A stretch of 64,000 nt of DNA from Blastopirellula sediminis (lineage in GTDB: Bacteria > Planctomycetota > Planctomycetia > Pirellulales > Pirellulaceae). The stretch is from positions 2,382,720 through 2,446,719 of the forward strand of contig NZ_JAJKFT010000010.1 in assembly GCF_020966755.1 (NCBI RefSeq). The letters run 5' to 3'. Shown here piece by piece: positions 35,283-44,519 of the stretch. The stretch's first letter is position 1. Each line of letters begins with the position of its first letter. The translations under genes and the position numbers were made by a program. The notes below the pieces were generated by a model that worked only from the letters and a program-made list of their open reading frames with translations, searched no databases and had not been told where the DNA came from.

Positions 35283-36020
35283 CTAGACCGTGATCGCATC
35301 CGGAGGGGGGCTGGCCGGCGGCAAAGCGAGCGTTGCCGACGTCGTATCGCAAAGGGTGAGATAGCCGCAGAACTCGAGTCGGGGGCTCCAGATGGGAGCG
35401 ACCGGTTCGACGACTGAGCTAGAGAAGATCGCAAACAGTTCCGGCAAGCCGCCGCACTTGGCGATCGTGAAAAACGGGCCTTTATAAGGCGCCGACTCGG
35501 CCGGCGTCGTTTTCTCTTCTTTTGCGTCGCAGCAACTGCTCGACTTGGCCGCACAGCAGCTTTTTGTTTTACCCGCACAGCACGACGCGACTTGTTTGGT
35601 CGCGCAGCAGCTCGATTTTTTCGACGCTTTCACGATCGCCGCTTCCTGCATCAGCCGGGCGACGATGTTCTGGGGAGGGGTGACGTCGTTCGCTTCGGCC
35701 CAGGCCAGCCGCTCTGCGGGCGTGTTGCAGCAGCAGTTGTTCCAGCAGGTATAGGCGTCGCGGCAACCGCAACTTCCTCCCTGGCAGGGGAACGGAATCG
35801 AAACGTCTTGCGGGACGAATCCGTGGAAGCGGACCCCGAACGAGAGAAAGACGATGTTGGCGATCAAGAGGGCCGAAATCAGGCTTCGCCGGCGCAGCAC
35901 GAAACGACTGCCGGCCAATTGCCGCAGACCGCTTCCCCAGCTGGCGAGACGCCCTAACACCTCTAACCCCTCCGATCGGATTAATTGACTGAGCGTAACT
36001 GCTGCCTGCGGTGCTGGCAA
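35283..36020 (-). CDS. Cys-rich single-pass membrane protein, hypothetical
   Basis: 245 residues. A basic N-terminal part precedes one membrane helix (residues about 47-65, ISALLIANIVFLSFGVRF), so most of the protein faces outward. After it come QGGSCGCRDAYTCWNNCCCN and four paired-cysteine motifs (SSCCATK, ASCCAGK, KSCCAAK, SSCCDAK) spaced 7 to 10 residues apart, then a non-Cys tail. The spacing and pairs suggest metal or disulfide clusters. No family is recognised, although the CW-CCC-TPAERLAWAEAN block looks conserved in style. It diverges from the TolC-type gene at 36337. Confidence 0.7.
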   Translation of the reverse strand: MPAPQAAVTLSQLIRSEGLEVLGRLASWGSGLRQLAGSRFVLRRRSLISALLIANIVFLSFGVRFHGFVPQDVSIPFPCQGGSCGCRDAYTCWNNCCCNTPAERLAWAEANDVTPPQNIVARLMQEAAIVKASKKSSCCATKQVASCCAGKTKSCCAAKSSSCCDAKEEKTTPAESAPYKGPFFTIAKCGGLPELFAIFSSSVVEPVAPIWSPRLEFCGYLTLCDTTSATLALPPASPPPDAITV

Positions 36021-36336
36021 CTGCGGCGAATTGTCGCAGGGGGGGCGCCAAAAGCGGAGGCGTTAAAGTCCCCGCAGCTTCTCGCATCATCAAATCAGCG
36101 TCCGGATATGCCAATGGCGCCGGTCGCTAGCAAAGGGAGGATTCGTCTAAAGATGCCGAAATTGCGGGATTGATGGAGCAGGTATGCCACGTTTGCCGAA
36201 AAGACTTCGAGGACAACCGGTTCTGCGGGATGGGTTGTGATTGACAACGACGGGTTCACCCGTGGTCTCGTCATCACGACGCTCCCTGGGGATCGTTGAC
36301 GACCAATAAGTTTGACGACCCGAGGAAAGGACGGCG
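36021..36336. other. divergent intergenic region before the TolC-type gene
   Basis: About 316 bases with no ORF of note. A good ribosome-binding site (GAAAGGA) lies just before 36337. No clear promoter hexamers were identified. Confidence 0.4.
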
Positions 36337-38754
36337 ATGCTGCATCGCTGGACGAAACAGATCGTAGTGACGCTAAGCTGCGTCGCGCTTGCGCTCAACG
36401 GCTGTTCGTTGCGGTGCTGGCGGCTCTATGACTGTCCTGATCCTCCTGCGTACGACGAAGATCTGATCGCGAAGTACGCCGGTCGCGGGTTGACGATCGA
36501 AGACCCGGTTCCGAACGCTTGCGAAGACGACTTTCTGCCGAGCGTTCCGGTCTCGCCCGATGCGGCGGTCAGCGGCGAAGTGAAATACGCCAACATCTCT
36601 TTGCAAGAAGCGGTGGAGACGGCGCTGGCCAACTCGCAGGTCATGAAAGACCTTGGCGGCGTCCTTCGCAGTCCTGAAGCGCTGGAAACGATCTACGATC
36701 CGGGCCGCGTTTACACCGACGGTCGCTTCGGCGAAGAGGCGGCTCTGAGCGCGTTTGACGCCAGCTTCGGCGCTTCGGCCTACTTTGAACAAAACGACTA
36801 CGGCGTGAACAACGTCACGGTCGGTCAGAACGGTCTGTTCAAACAAGACTACAACAACTACGAGATCTCGCTGCAGAAGAAGAGCGTCACCGGCGCCACC
36901 TTTACGTTGCGCAACGTCACGCAGTACGACAATAACAACCAGGAAGCGTCGTTCATCACCAACCCGTTCGTCTTCGGGCAATCATGGACGAACTACGCCG
37001 AAGCTCAGTGGCGCCAACCGTTGATGCAAGGCGCCGGCGTCATGTACAACCGCATCGCCGGTCCGAACGGCGAGCCGGGCTTCGCCAACGGCGTGTTGGT
37101 CGCTCGCACGCGAACCGACATCAGCCTGGCCGAGTTTGAAATCGCGGTGCGTAACCTGGTCAGCGACGTCGAAAACGCCTACTGGGACCTCTACTACGCC
37201 TATCGCGACCTTGACGCCAAGGTCGAGGCTCGCGACAACGCCCTCCGCGTCTGGCAGAACGTTCAGGCCAACGCCGGTCAAGGACGCCGCACCGCCGACC
37301 AGGAAGGTCAGGCCCGCGAACAGTACTATCGCTTTGAGTCGGAAGTGATCAACTCGCTGCATGGCCGTTTGACGCCGCGCACGCAAACCAACTACGGCAG
37401 CTCGGGCGGTACGTTCGTGCAGACCGGCGGCGTTCGCGTGTCGGAACGTCGCTTGCGCGTGATCATGGCGGTCGACATTAACGGTCCGCAACTGCTGCGT
37501 CCGTCGGAGGATCCGCCGGTGGCGAAGGTGAAGTTCGACTGGGATGCGATCGCGCTGGAAGCGGTGGCTCGTCGCCCGGAACTGCGTCGTCAGAAATGGG
37601 TCATCAAGCAGAAAGAGCTGGAACTGCTGGCGAACAAGAACTTCCTGAAGCCGAATTTGGACCTGGTCGCTCGCTATCGTCTCCGCGGCTTCGGCAAAGA
37701 CCTGTGGGGCTACGATCAGCCGCAGTACGACAATGCGATTCAAAGCATGATGGACGGCGACTTCCAAGAGTATCAAATGGGGGTCGAGTTCGACATGCCG
37801 ATCGGCTTCCGCCGCGGTCATGCCGCCGTCCGAAGTTCGGAACTCGCCTTGGCTCGCGAAAAAGCGATCCTCCGCGAGCAAGAAAACTTCATCATGTACG
37901 GCTTGAGCAACACGTACGGCGAAATCGAACGTGCTCACCAGGTGATGGAAGCGCAGTTCAATCGTCGCGAAGCGGCCTACGCCCAGCAGCGTGCGGTCGA
38001 AGCTTCGCACGAAGCCGGTTTCGCACCGCTCGACCTGCTGCTCGAAGCGCAACGCCGCGTGATCGACGCCAACATCCTGTTCTATCAGGCTCGCGTCGAC
38101 TACGCCCAAGCGATCAAGAACGTCCACTACGAAAAAGGGTCGTTGCTTGAGCACAACAACATCTTCATGACCGAAGGGCCGTGGCCGCAAAAGGCGTACT
38201 ACGACGCGCTGCAGCGTGATATGAACAAGCGGCACGCGTTGACCAACTTCGTGATCAACGACGCTTTGATCGGCACGAAGGACCGCCCGTCGTTCCCGCT
38301 GGAACCGGCCAAAGAGCCGTACAAAGGAACGCCGATCTTTGAAGGTCCGGCTTTCCCCGAAACGTCAGACGCGGAACCGGCGATGCCCGAGAACCCGCTC
38401 CGCAAAGAGCAGAGCGAAGCGTCTGCGGTCCAGCCGGCGTCGATGAACGCTCCGATTGGGCAGGACGTCTCGGCCCGCGTGATTGAAGCGTTTGGCGACG
38501 AGAATATTGACTTTGGCGGCGACGAAGAGGTCCACTCTCCCGTTTGGATCCATCGCGAACCAGCTTCCGGTCGTGCGGCGGTTGATCGTCCCGCCGTCGG
38601 CCCTGCTATCGCCGCTCAACCGAAAGCGAATCAGGCGATGATCGCTCCCCCTTCCGTCAAACGCCCGGCGCCGGCGCAGGAAACTGCTCCCGAACAGGAA
38701 GTGAACTTCAGCGGCGAATCGGCGACCGATTCGGCCTTCTGGATCAATCGCTAA
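36337..38754 (+). CDS. TolC-family outer-membrane efflux protein with C-terminal extension
   Basis: 805 residues. A signal with lipobox-like ALNGC (Cys near 23) and Cys-rich start. Residues about 85-610 have the TolC/OEP pattern: YANISLQEAVETALANS, ISLAEFEIAVRNLVSDVENAYWDLYYAYRD, long coiled coils, EEQENFIM-type second half, APLDLLLEAQRRVIDANI. The last 170 residues are Pro/Ala-rich and lack TolC homology. They contain a duplicated motif (FGGDEEVHSPVWIHR, FSGESATDSAFWINR) and end in WINR. TolC proteins form the outer-membrane duct of tripartite exporters. It lies upstream of the adaptor operon at 42490, which is its likely partner. Confidence 0.82.
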   Translation: MLHRWTKQIVVTLSCVALALNGCSLRCWRLYDCPDPPAYDEDLIAKYAGRGLTIEDPVPNACEDDFLPSVPVSPDAAVSGEVKYANISLQEAVETALANSQVMKDLGGVLRSPEALETIYDPGRVYTDGRFGEEAALSAFDASFGASAYFEQNDYGVNNVTVGQNGLFKQDYNNYEISLQKKSVTGATFTLRNVTQYDNNNQEASFITNPFVFGQSWTNYAEAQWRQPLMQGAGVMYNRIAGPNGEPGFANGVLVARTRTDISLAEFEIAVRNLVSDVENAYWDLYYAYRDLDAKVEARDNALRVWQNVQANAGQGRRTADQEGQAREQYYRFESEVINSLHGRLTPRTQTNYGSSGGTFVQTGGVRVSERRLRVIMAVDINGPQLLRPSEDPPVAKVKFDWDAIALEAVARRPELRRQKWVIKQKELELLANKNFLKPNLDLVARYRLRGFGKDLWGYDQPQYDNAIQSMMDGDFQEYQMGVEFDMPIGFRRGHAAVRSSELALAREKAILREQENFIMYGLSNTYGEIERAHQVMEAQFNRREAAYAQQRAVEASHEAGFAPLDLLLEAQRRVIDANILFYQARVDYAQAIKNVHYEKGSLLEHNNIFMTEGPWPQKAYYDALQRDMNKRHALTNFVINDALIGTKDRPSFPLEPAKEPYKGTPIFEGPAFPETSDAEPAMPENPLRKEQSEASAVQPASMNAPIGQDVSARVIEAFGDENIDFGGDEEVHSPVWIHREPASGRAAVDRPAVGPAIAAQPKANQAMIAPPSVKRPAPAQETAPEQEVNFSGESATDSAFWINR

Positions 38755-38764
38755 CCGCGGCTTT

Positions 38765-39163
38765 CTATGCTCCGCGCTGTATCCAGCACGAGGGATGCTG
38801 CGTCATCCCGATGTGCGGATAGTACTCCACCGCCTTTGGCGCCGAAAGCAGGATCAGGGTCGTCTTTAGGCCGCCGGCTTCGTGAGTTCTCCGAATCAAC
38901 TGCTTACCAATTCCTTGCCGCTGGTAGGCGACGTCGACCGCCAGGTCCGACAGGTAAGTGCAGTAGTTGTAGTCGGTCACCGCCCGGGAGATGCCGACCA
39001 GCAGTTCGCCATCGCGGGCCGTGACAATCAAATCGGCGTGGCGGAGCATCCCTTCGATCCGGTCCGGATCATCGACGGGGCGGCGTTCGGCCAAGGTCGA
39101 ACGATGGAGCAGGTCCAAGAATTCGGCGGCGGTGAGATCGGGTTCGAGTTGGTAGGAAAGCAT
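38765..39163 (-). CDS. GNAT-family N-acetyltransferase
   Basis: 132 residues from the ATG at 39163 ([12 protein letters not shown]). Longer readings upstream run through the repeat at 39195-39335 and have no ribosome-binding site there. The acetyl-CoA loop is [20 protein letters not shown], followed by [20 protein letters not shown] typical of small bacterial GNATs. Substrate is unknown. It converges on the TolC-type gene with about 10 bases between the stops. Confidence 0.85.
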   Translation of the reverse strand: MLSYQLEPDLTAAEFLDLLHRSTLAERRPVDDPDRIEGMLRHADLIVTARDGELLVGISRAVTDYNYCTYLSDLAVDVAYQRQGIGKQLIRRTHEAGGLKTTLILLSAPKAVEYYPHIGMTQHPSCWIQRGA

Positions 39164-39194
39164 GATGCGAGACGTCCGGGGAAGGTGGTGAAGC

Positions 39195-39335
39195 CTCATA
39201 GTAGCCCGAAGCGCCAGCGAGGGAAATGCGGTCGCAAGAAGATGTCCAGCGGGGAACTGATCGAAACCCAAGCTTCTCAATTCAACGCGAATGGCCGGCC
39301 GCATTTCCCTCGCTGGCGCTTCGGGCTACTATGAG
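39195..39335. repeat. 37-bp perfect inverted repeat with flanking direct repeat
   Basis: Arms at 39195-39231 and 39299-39335 are exact inverted copies; the left begins CTCATAGTAGCCCGAAGCGC. The 67-base spacer is unrelated. A 14-bp direct repeat, TGCGGTCGCAAGAA, occurs at 39227-39240 and 39346-39359. It lies between the GNAT start and the end of the tssH-like gene. No transposase is present, so it is REPIN- or MITE-like. Confidence 0.85.
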
Positions 39336-39423
39336 AAATACGGCGTGCGGTCGCAAGAAACGAAAAGAGGGCGGCCCTGCTGATGACCGCCCTCGACGTG
39401 CGCTAGTTGGAATGATCGGCGAC

Positions 39424-42105
39424 TTACAAGATCTCGTAAGCGAAGTCTCCCGTTTCGCCGACCGTGACGTTGACGCCGCCGATCTCGCCCCCTTCGGCCA
39501 TCCGGGCGAGGAACTCCGACGAGAGTTCCGGCAGCAGCGTGCGGGTCAGGATCTTGTCGACGTTGCGAGCGCCGGTGTCGACTTCGGTGCAGCGAGCGGC
39601 GATCGCGTCGACCAGTAGATCGGTGTAGTCGAACGAAGCGTTGTAGTTTTCTTTCACCCGCTTGCCGACCTTCTTCAGCTTCAAGCGAACGATCTGCTTC
39701 ATCACGTCGTCGGCCAGCGGGAAGTAAGGGATCACGCTGACGCGGCCGAGGAACGCCGGTTTGAACGTCTTCAGCAGCTCGTCATGCAGCGCTTCGCCCA
39801 ACTGTTCGGGGCTCGGCTGACGCTGAGGATCGCGGCAGAGCTGCATGATCAGGTCGGTGCCTGCGTTCGACGTCATGATGATGACGGTGTTCTTGAAGTC
39901 GATGTCACGTCCTTCGCCATCCTTCATGTGACCTTTGTCGAAGACCTGATAGAAGATGTCCTGGACGCCGGGGTGAGCCTTTTCCATTTCGTCGAGCAAG
40001 ATCACGCTGTACGGCTTGCGACGGACCGCTTCGGTCAGGACGCCACCTTCGCCGTAACCGACGTAGCCGGGAGGGGAGCCCATCAGCAGCGAAACTTTGT
40101 GCTCTTCCTTGAACTCCGACATGTTGATCGTGGTCAGGTTTTGCTCGCCGCCGTAAAGCAAGTTGGCCAGCGTCAGGGCCGTTTCGGTCTTACCGACGCC
40201 GCTTGTTCCGGCCAGCAAAAAGATGCCGATCGGACGGCTCGGATCGTCGAGGTGAGCCCGAGAGGTGCGGATGCTTTCGGCGATCTGGTTCATCGCGTGC
40301 GACTGACCGACGACCGCTTCTTCCATCAGGTTTTGCAAGTTCATCACCGTCTTGATCTCGTTGGAGACCATGCGGCCGACCGGGATGCCGGTCCAAGCGG
40401 CGACCGTTTCGGCCACCGCGGCGGCGTCGCAGCAAACGTGGACCAGCGGGTCTTCCCCTTGGGCTTCTTCCAGTTCGCTGTGGGTCGCTTGGATTTGCGA
40501 GCGGATGTCGGCCCGCTCTTCATCGGTCAACAAGACCGGCGGCTCTTCTCCTTCTTTGACCGGAACGCCGCGGAGAGCGTCGTCGTCGATCAGCTGTTTT
40601 TGCAGGTCGCGAATCTTGAAGACCAACTCTTTTTCGTTCGCCCAGCGTTCGTTCAGTTTTTCAAGCCGTTCGGTTTCGGTCGCGCGAGTCGCTTCCAGGT
40701 CGGCGATCGCGGCGGTGTGATCTTCGGCGCCGGCCGCCATTTCTCGTTCCAGAATCGCAATCTCGGTCGTCAGCTGTTCGATGTGACGATGGGCGTCTTC
40801 GATTTCGGGCGGAGTCGAGTTCTGGCTCAGACCAATGCGGGCACACGTGGTATCGAGCAGGCTGACCGCCTTGTCCGGCAGCTGGCGGCCGCTGATGTAG
40901 CGGTTCGAAAGTTTGACCGCCGCTTCGACCCCTTCATTCAGAATGCGAACGGCATGATGCTTTTCGAGGGTCGCGACCAGACCGCGCATCATGTCCATGC
41001 ACTTCGGCTCGCTCGGCTCTTCGACTTTGACCACTTGGAAGCGGCGAGCCAGAGCGGCGTCACGTTCAAAGTACTTCTTGTATTCAGCCCAGGTCGTCGC
41101 GGCGATGGTGCGGAGTTCGCCGCGAGCGAGCGCCGGCTTCAGCAAGTTGGCGGCGTCCCCTTGTCCGGCTTGTCCGCCGGCGCCGATCATGGTGTGAGCT
41201 TCGTCAATGAACAGGATGATCGGTTTCGGCGAGCTTTTGACTTCTTCGATGACCGACTTCAACCGGTTTTCAAATTCCCCTTTGACCCCGGCGCCCGCTT
41301 GCAACAGCGCTAGGTCCAGCGAGCGGATCGAAACGTTGGCCAGCACTTCCGGCACGTCGCCGGCGGCGATGCGGAGAGCGAAGCCTTCGACGACGGCGGT
41401 TTTGCCGACGCCCGCTTCACCGGTGAGGATCGGGTTGTTCTGGCGACGGCGGCAGAGGATGTCGACGATCTGGCGGATTTCGTCATCGCGGCCGAGGACC
41501 GGATCGATGGCGCCACTCTTGGCGCGTTCGGTCAGGTCGACCGTAAATTGGTCGAGCGACGGTGTCTTCGACGGCTTCTTCGGTTTGCCGTCGGTCGCGG
41601 CGTCGGCCTTTTCGGACTTGGTGGTCGATTCGTCGGTATCGGCGGTGATGCTGAGAAGTTCTCGTTTTAGCGATTCGACCGAGATCTTGCCGAGAGCCGA
41701 CGAGCTGCCGACGATCGCACGATTGGAGTTTTCGTCGCTGAGCAGGGCCAGCATGATGTGCCCGGTGCGGACCGCCGGTTCCCCATATTCGATCGAAGCC
41801 AACAGCCAGGCGTCGCGAGCCAGGTCGACGACGGCCGGAGCGATGCTCGGCGGACGGCCGTTGCCGGTCTTGAAGCGGTCGATGGCGCGGGTCAGCTCGG
41901 TGGTGAACTGAGTCCGGTCAATTTCGTAATGCTTCAGGATCGCTTCCAGGTCGGTAAACGGGGCTTCCAGCATCTTGGTAAGCCAGTGTTCGACCTCAAT
42001 GTTGTAGTTGGTCCGCGACAGGCAAAGCCCGGCAGCTGATTCAAGAGCGCCACGGCAGACCGGGTTCAGTTTGCCGACGAGTGATTTCAGATTGAGTCCG
42101 GACAT
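39424..42105 (-). CDS. ClpV/TssH-type AAA+ ATPase
   Basis: 893 residues from MSGLNLKSLVGKLNPVCRGA (42105). Longer upstream reading frames are not supported. The N-domain is ClpV-like (AGLCLSRTNYNIEVEHWLTK). Two AAA+ domains follow: first Walker A GEAGVGKTAVVEGFAL near residue 226 with ILFIDEAHTMIG, second GTSGVGKTETALTLANLLY near 632 with ILLDEMEKAHPG. ClpV disassembles contracted type VI secretion sheaths. No other tss gene is in the window, so either T6SS genes lie elsewhere or this is a ClpB-like relative. It diverges from the export operon at 42490. Confidence 0.85.
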   Translation of the reverse strand: MSGLNLKSLVGKLNPVCRGALESAAGLCLSRTNYNIEVEHWLTKMLEAPFTDLEAILKHYEIDRTQFTTELTRAIDRFKTGNGRPPSIAPAVVDLARDAWLLASIEYGEPAVRTGHIMLALLSDENSNRAIVGSSSALGKISVESLKRELLSITADTDESTTKSEKADAATDGKPKKPSKTPSLDQFTVDLTERAKSGAIDPVLGRDDEIRQIVDILCRRRQNNPILTGEAGVGKTAVVEGFALRIAAGDVPEVLANVSIRSLDLALLQAGAGVKGEFENRLKSVIEEVKSSPKPIILFIDEAHTMIGAGGQAGQGDAANLLKPALARGELRTIAATTWAEYKKYFERDAALARRFQVVKVEEPSEPKCMDMMRGLVATLEKHHAVRILNEGVEAAVKLSNRYISGRQLPDKAVSLLDTTCARIGLSQNSTPPEIEDAHRHIEQLTTEIAILEREMAAGAEDHTAAIADLEATRATETERLEKLNERWANEKELVFKIRDLQKQLIDDDALRGVPVKEGEEPPVLLTDEERADIRSQIQATHSELEEAQGEDPLVHVCCDAAAVAETVAAWTGIPVGRMVSNEIKTVMNLQNLMEEAVVGQSHAMNQIAESIRTSRAHLDDPSRPIGIFLLAGTSGVGKTETALTLANLLYGGEQNLTTINMSEFKEEHKVSLLMGSPPGYVGYGEGGVLTEAVRRKPYSVILLDEMEKAHPGVQDIFYQVFDKGHMKDGEGRDIDFKNTVIIMTSNAGTDLIMQLCRDPQRQPSPEQLGEALHDELLKTFKPAFLGRVSVIPYFPLADDVMKQIVRLKLKKVGKRVKENYNASFDYTDLLVDAIAARCTEVDTGARNVDKILTRTLLPELSSEFLARMAEGGEIGGVNVTVGETGDFAYEIL

Positions 42106-42489
42106 CAGGCGGCTTTCGCGTCTGGGAGGGAGGTTGGCGTGTCGTCGCGGGGGGCGCAAGATGCGCCTTCGGGAGTGTAGGATCACATCGACGTACGGGG
42201 CGAAATTGCATCCCCGGGCGATTCGCTTCCTACCAGAATGGGCGCCGACTAGGCGGGTTGGGAGGGTTGTGCCGACCAAATGTCGACTGCAGGCAACAGG
42301 TTTTCAGAAAGCGGCGTTTGGCCGAGCGACATGTGAATATATTGGAACCTGTCAGGCGACGTGATTTCCCCTCGTCAGGACTGACCATTATCATGCATGC
42401 TCACGGATGCGCGGCGAGGAACGCCGCCGCACAAAGAGGCTCCGGTCTGGGTAGGACGTCCAGCCGCTACGCCACTTTTTAGTCCGCTT
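42106..42489. other. divergent intergenic region between ClpV-type gene and export operon
   Basis: About 384 bases. Contains the promoters of both divergent units. A 42391-42489 ATG-initiated extension of the GAF gene exists but has no family support. No repeats or hairpins of note. Confidence 0.4.
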
Positions 42490-44511
42490 ATGTCTTCCGA
42501 GTCCCCAATTTCGGTCCGCACGGCTGAGGACGCTCGCCGGCAACTTGATTCGCTGTTGGACGAACTGGCTGATCTGGCCGAAGGTGCGTCCTCACCGGAA
42601 GAGTTTTGGCCAGAGCTGCTATCGCGGCTGATCTTCGCCGCTTCGGCCCAGGGCGCCGCCATCTGGCAACTGGGCGCTTCACGTCGTCTCCAACCCTTAT
42701 ATGAACAAGGGTTCGACAAGGTCTATTCCGCCCCCCAGCGCGACGTCGCGATTGATATCGACGCCTGTTCGCTGGAAGCGGCGCTTCGCAAGCCGAAAGC
42801 CTCGGCGATCGTCAGCGGCGGAGAGTCAGGGGGCCAGACTCGTTTGATGCTGGCCGTGCCACTTGAGACGGTCGCTCGTACGAGCGCCCTCTTGGTGCTG
42901 TATCAACCGGCCGATTTGCCGGCAGTGACTCAAAACGGACAGCTGCGGCTACTCGACGCGTTTGGCGAGATTGCCGTTCATTTTCAAGAGCGGCGGCTAT
43001 TGGCCGATTTCGCCGGCGCCGAACAGAACTGGAAGAATCAACTTTACTTTGCTCGCGACGTCCATCGTGAACTCGACGTCCAGCGGACTTGCTACCGCAT
43101 CGCCAACGACGGCCGCTTGGCGCTCGACGCCGATCGGGTCAGCGTCGCCGAGTGGGATGGCCCCGCCGCCTACATCCAAGCGATCAGCGGCATCGACGTG
43201 ATCAATCGTCGCGCCGCCGTGGTACGCAAACTAGAACGACTGGCGACCGCCGTCGCCAAGCAGAAACAACCGATCATCTTCCGCGGCGATCGCGAAAACC
43301 TGCCGCCGCAAATCGAAGACGCGCTGGTCGACTATCTGGAAGAGTCGCCGGCTCGACTGCTGATCGCGGTACCGTTGGTCCGTGAGGAAGAGCACGAGGA
43401 AGAAGAGGAAGCGACGGCGGAAGGGACGCTGGTCGGCGTGATGATCGTCGAACAGCTGGAAGCGACCGAGGTCGAACGACTGTTGTCGCGAACCCGTAGT
43501 CTGGCCGAAACGGCGAGTATTGCGCTCGATAACGCCCAACGTTACGAAAAGCTGCCGCTGCGAGGCGTGATGCAGTTCGTCGGGATGGTGCTTGCCCAAT
43601 TTGGTTGGCGGAAGCTATCGCGCACGATGCGTTACGTACTGCCGGTCTTGCTCGTCTTGTTGGCGACCTGGCTGATTCCGGCGCGATTTGAAATCGATGT
43701 TCGTGGGCAATTGCAGCCAGAAGTCGAACGCCAGTTGTTCGCGCCGCTCGACGGTTATGTCGATGAGATCTTGGTGAAGCATGGGCAAATGGTTGACGCC
43801 GGCGAGGTGGTCGCCAAGCTTCGTTCGCCCGACTTGGAACTGAAACAAACCGAAACGGCAGGTCTACTCGCCGCCGCACAGTCGGAGCTCGACGCGGTCC
43901 GTGTCGAACGGACGCAGAACACCCGCCGTGACGATGATCGCCGCGACAATCGGAGCGCCGATCGCGATCAGCTGTCAGCCGACGAGATTCGCCTGACGCG
44001 GCGGATCGCCAACTTGCAGGAGCAACTGCTGCTGCTCGACAAGCAACAGCAAAGTCTGACGCTGACCGCGCCGGTCGCCGGGCAGATTCTGAGCTGGGAC
44101 ATTGATGAAACGCTTCAGGCCCGCCCGGTATCGCGGGGCGATTCGCTGCTGAAAGTCGCGGAAGTGGATGGCCCGTGGGTTCTGAAGCTGGAAGCGGCCG
44201 ACCGCCGAACCAAGCATATTCTCGACGCCCAAGCGGCGACGAAACAAGAACTGCCGATCACCTTTCACCTGGTCAGCGAACCAGGCGTCAAACATCAAGC
44301 GAAGCTGACCGAGGTTTCGCAGGTGATTGACGTTGGGAGCGAGACCGACGAACCGGCGGCGCTGCTGACCGCCAGCTTTGACAAGACGGAGATCGATTTC
44401 CTGCGACCCGGCGTTTCGGTTTCGGGCCGCGTCGATTGCGGAACGCGCAGCTTGGCATACGTCTGGACGCACGAACTTTGGGAAGCGGTACGCCGCCGCC
44501 TTTTCTGGTAA
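42490..44511 (+). CDS. GAF-domain membrane protein fused to HlyD-type adaptor
   Basis: 673 residues. It starts at MSSESPISVRTAEDARRQLD. A long N-terminal cytoplasmic part contains a GAF-like region (about residues 60-370; FGEIAVHFQERRLLADFAG, RELDVQRTCYRIANDGRLAL, LIAVPLVREEEHEEEEEATA). One transmembrane helix follows at about 383-400 (YVLPVLLVLLATWLIPARFE). Next is a lipoyl/adaptor domain (RQLFAPLDGYVDEILVKHGQ, DAGEVVAKLRSP), a coiled coil and a beta-barrel. It thus couples a cytoplasmic sensor to a periplasmic adaptor. First gene of a three-gene operon; the next start is eight bases past its stop. Confidence 0.8.
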   Translation: MSSESPISVRTAEDARRQLDSLLDELADLAEGASSPEEFWPELLSRLIFAASAQGAAIWQLGASRRLQPLYEQGFDKVYSAPQRDVAIDIDACSLEAALRKPKASAIVSGGESGGQTRLMLAVPLETVARTSALLVLYQPADLPAVTQNGQLRLLDAFGEIAVHFQERRLLADFAGAEQNWKNQLYFARDVHRELDVQRTCYRIANDGRLALDADRVSVAEWDGPAAYIQAISGIDVINRRAAVVRKLERLATAVAKQKQPIIFRGDRENLPPQIEDALVDYLEESPARLLIAVPLVREEEHEEEEEATAEGTLVGVMIVEQLEATEVERLLSRTRSLAETASIALDNAQRYEKLPLRGVMQFVGMVLAQFGWRKLSRTMRYVLPVLLVLLATWLIPARFEIDVRGQLQPEVERQLFAPLDGYVDEILVKHGQMVDAGEVVAKLRSPDLELKQTETAGLLAAAQSELDAVRVERTQNTRRDDDRRDNRSADRDQLSADEIRLTRRIANLQEQLLLLDKQQQSLTLTAPVAGQILSWDIDETLQARPVSRGDSLLKVAEVDGPWVLKLEAADRRTKHILDAQAATKQELPITFHLVSEPGVKHQAKLTEVSQVIDVGSETDEPAALLTASFDKTEIDFLRPGVSVSGRVDCGTRSLAYVWTHELWEAVRRRLFW

Positions 44512-44519
44512 CTGACGAC

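Noticed and set aside
42106-42279. 58-residue N-terminal extension of the ClpV-type ATPase
   Set aside because: Arg-rich and out of character with ClpV N-domains, which begin at the MSGLNLKSLV start; no ribosome-binding site upstream.
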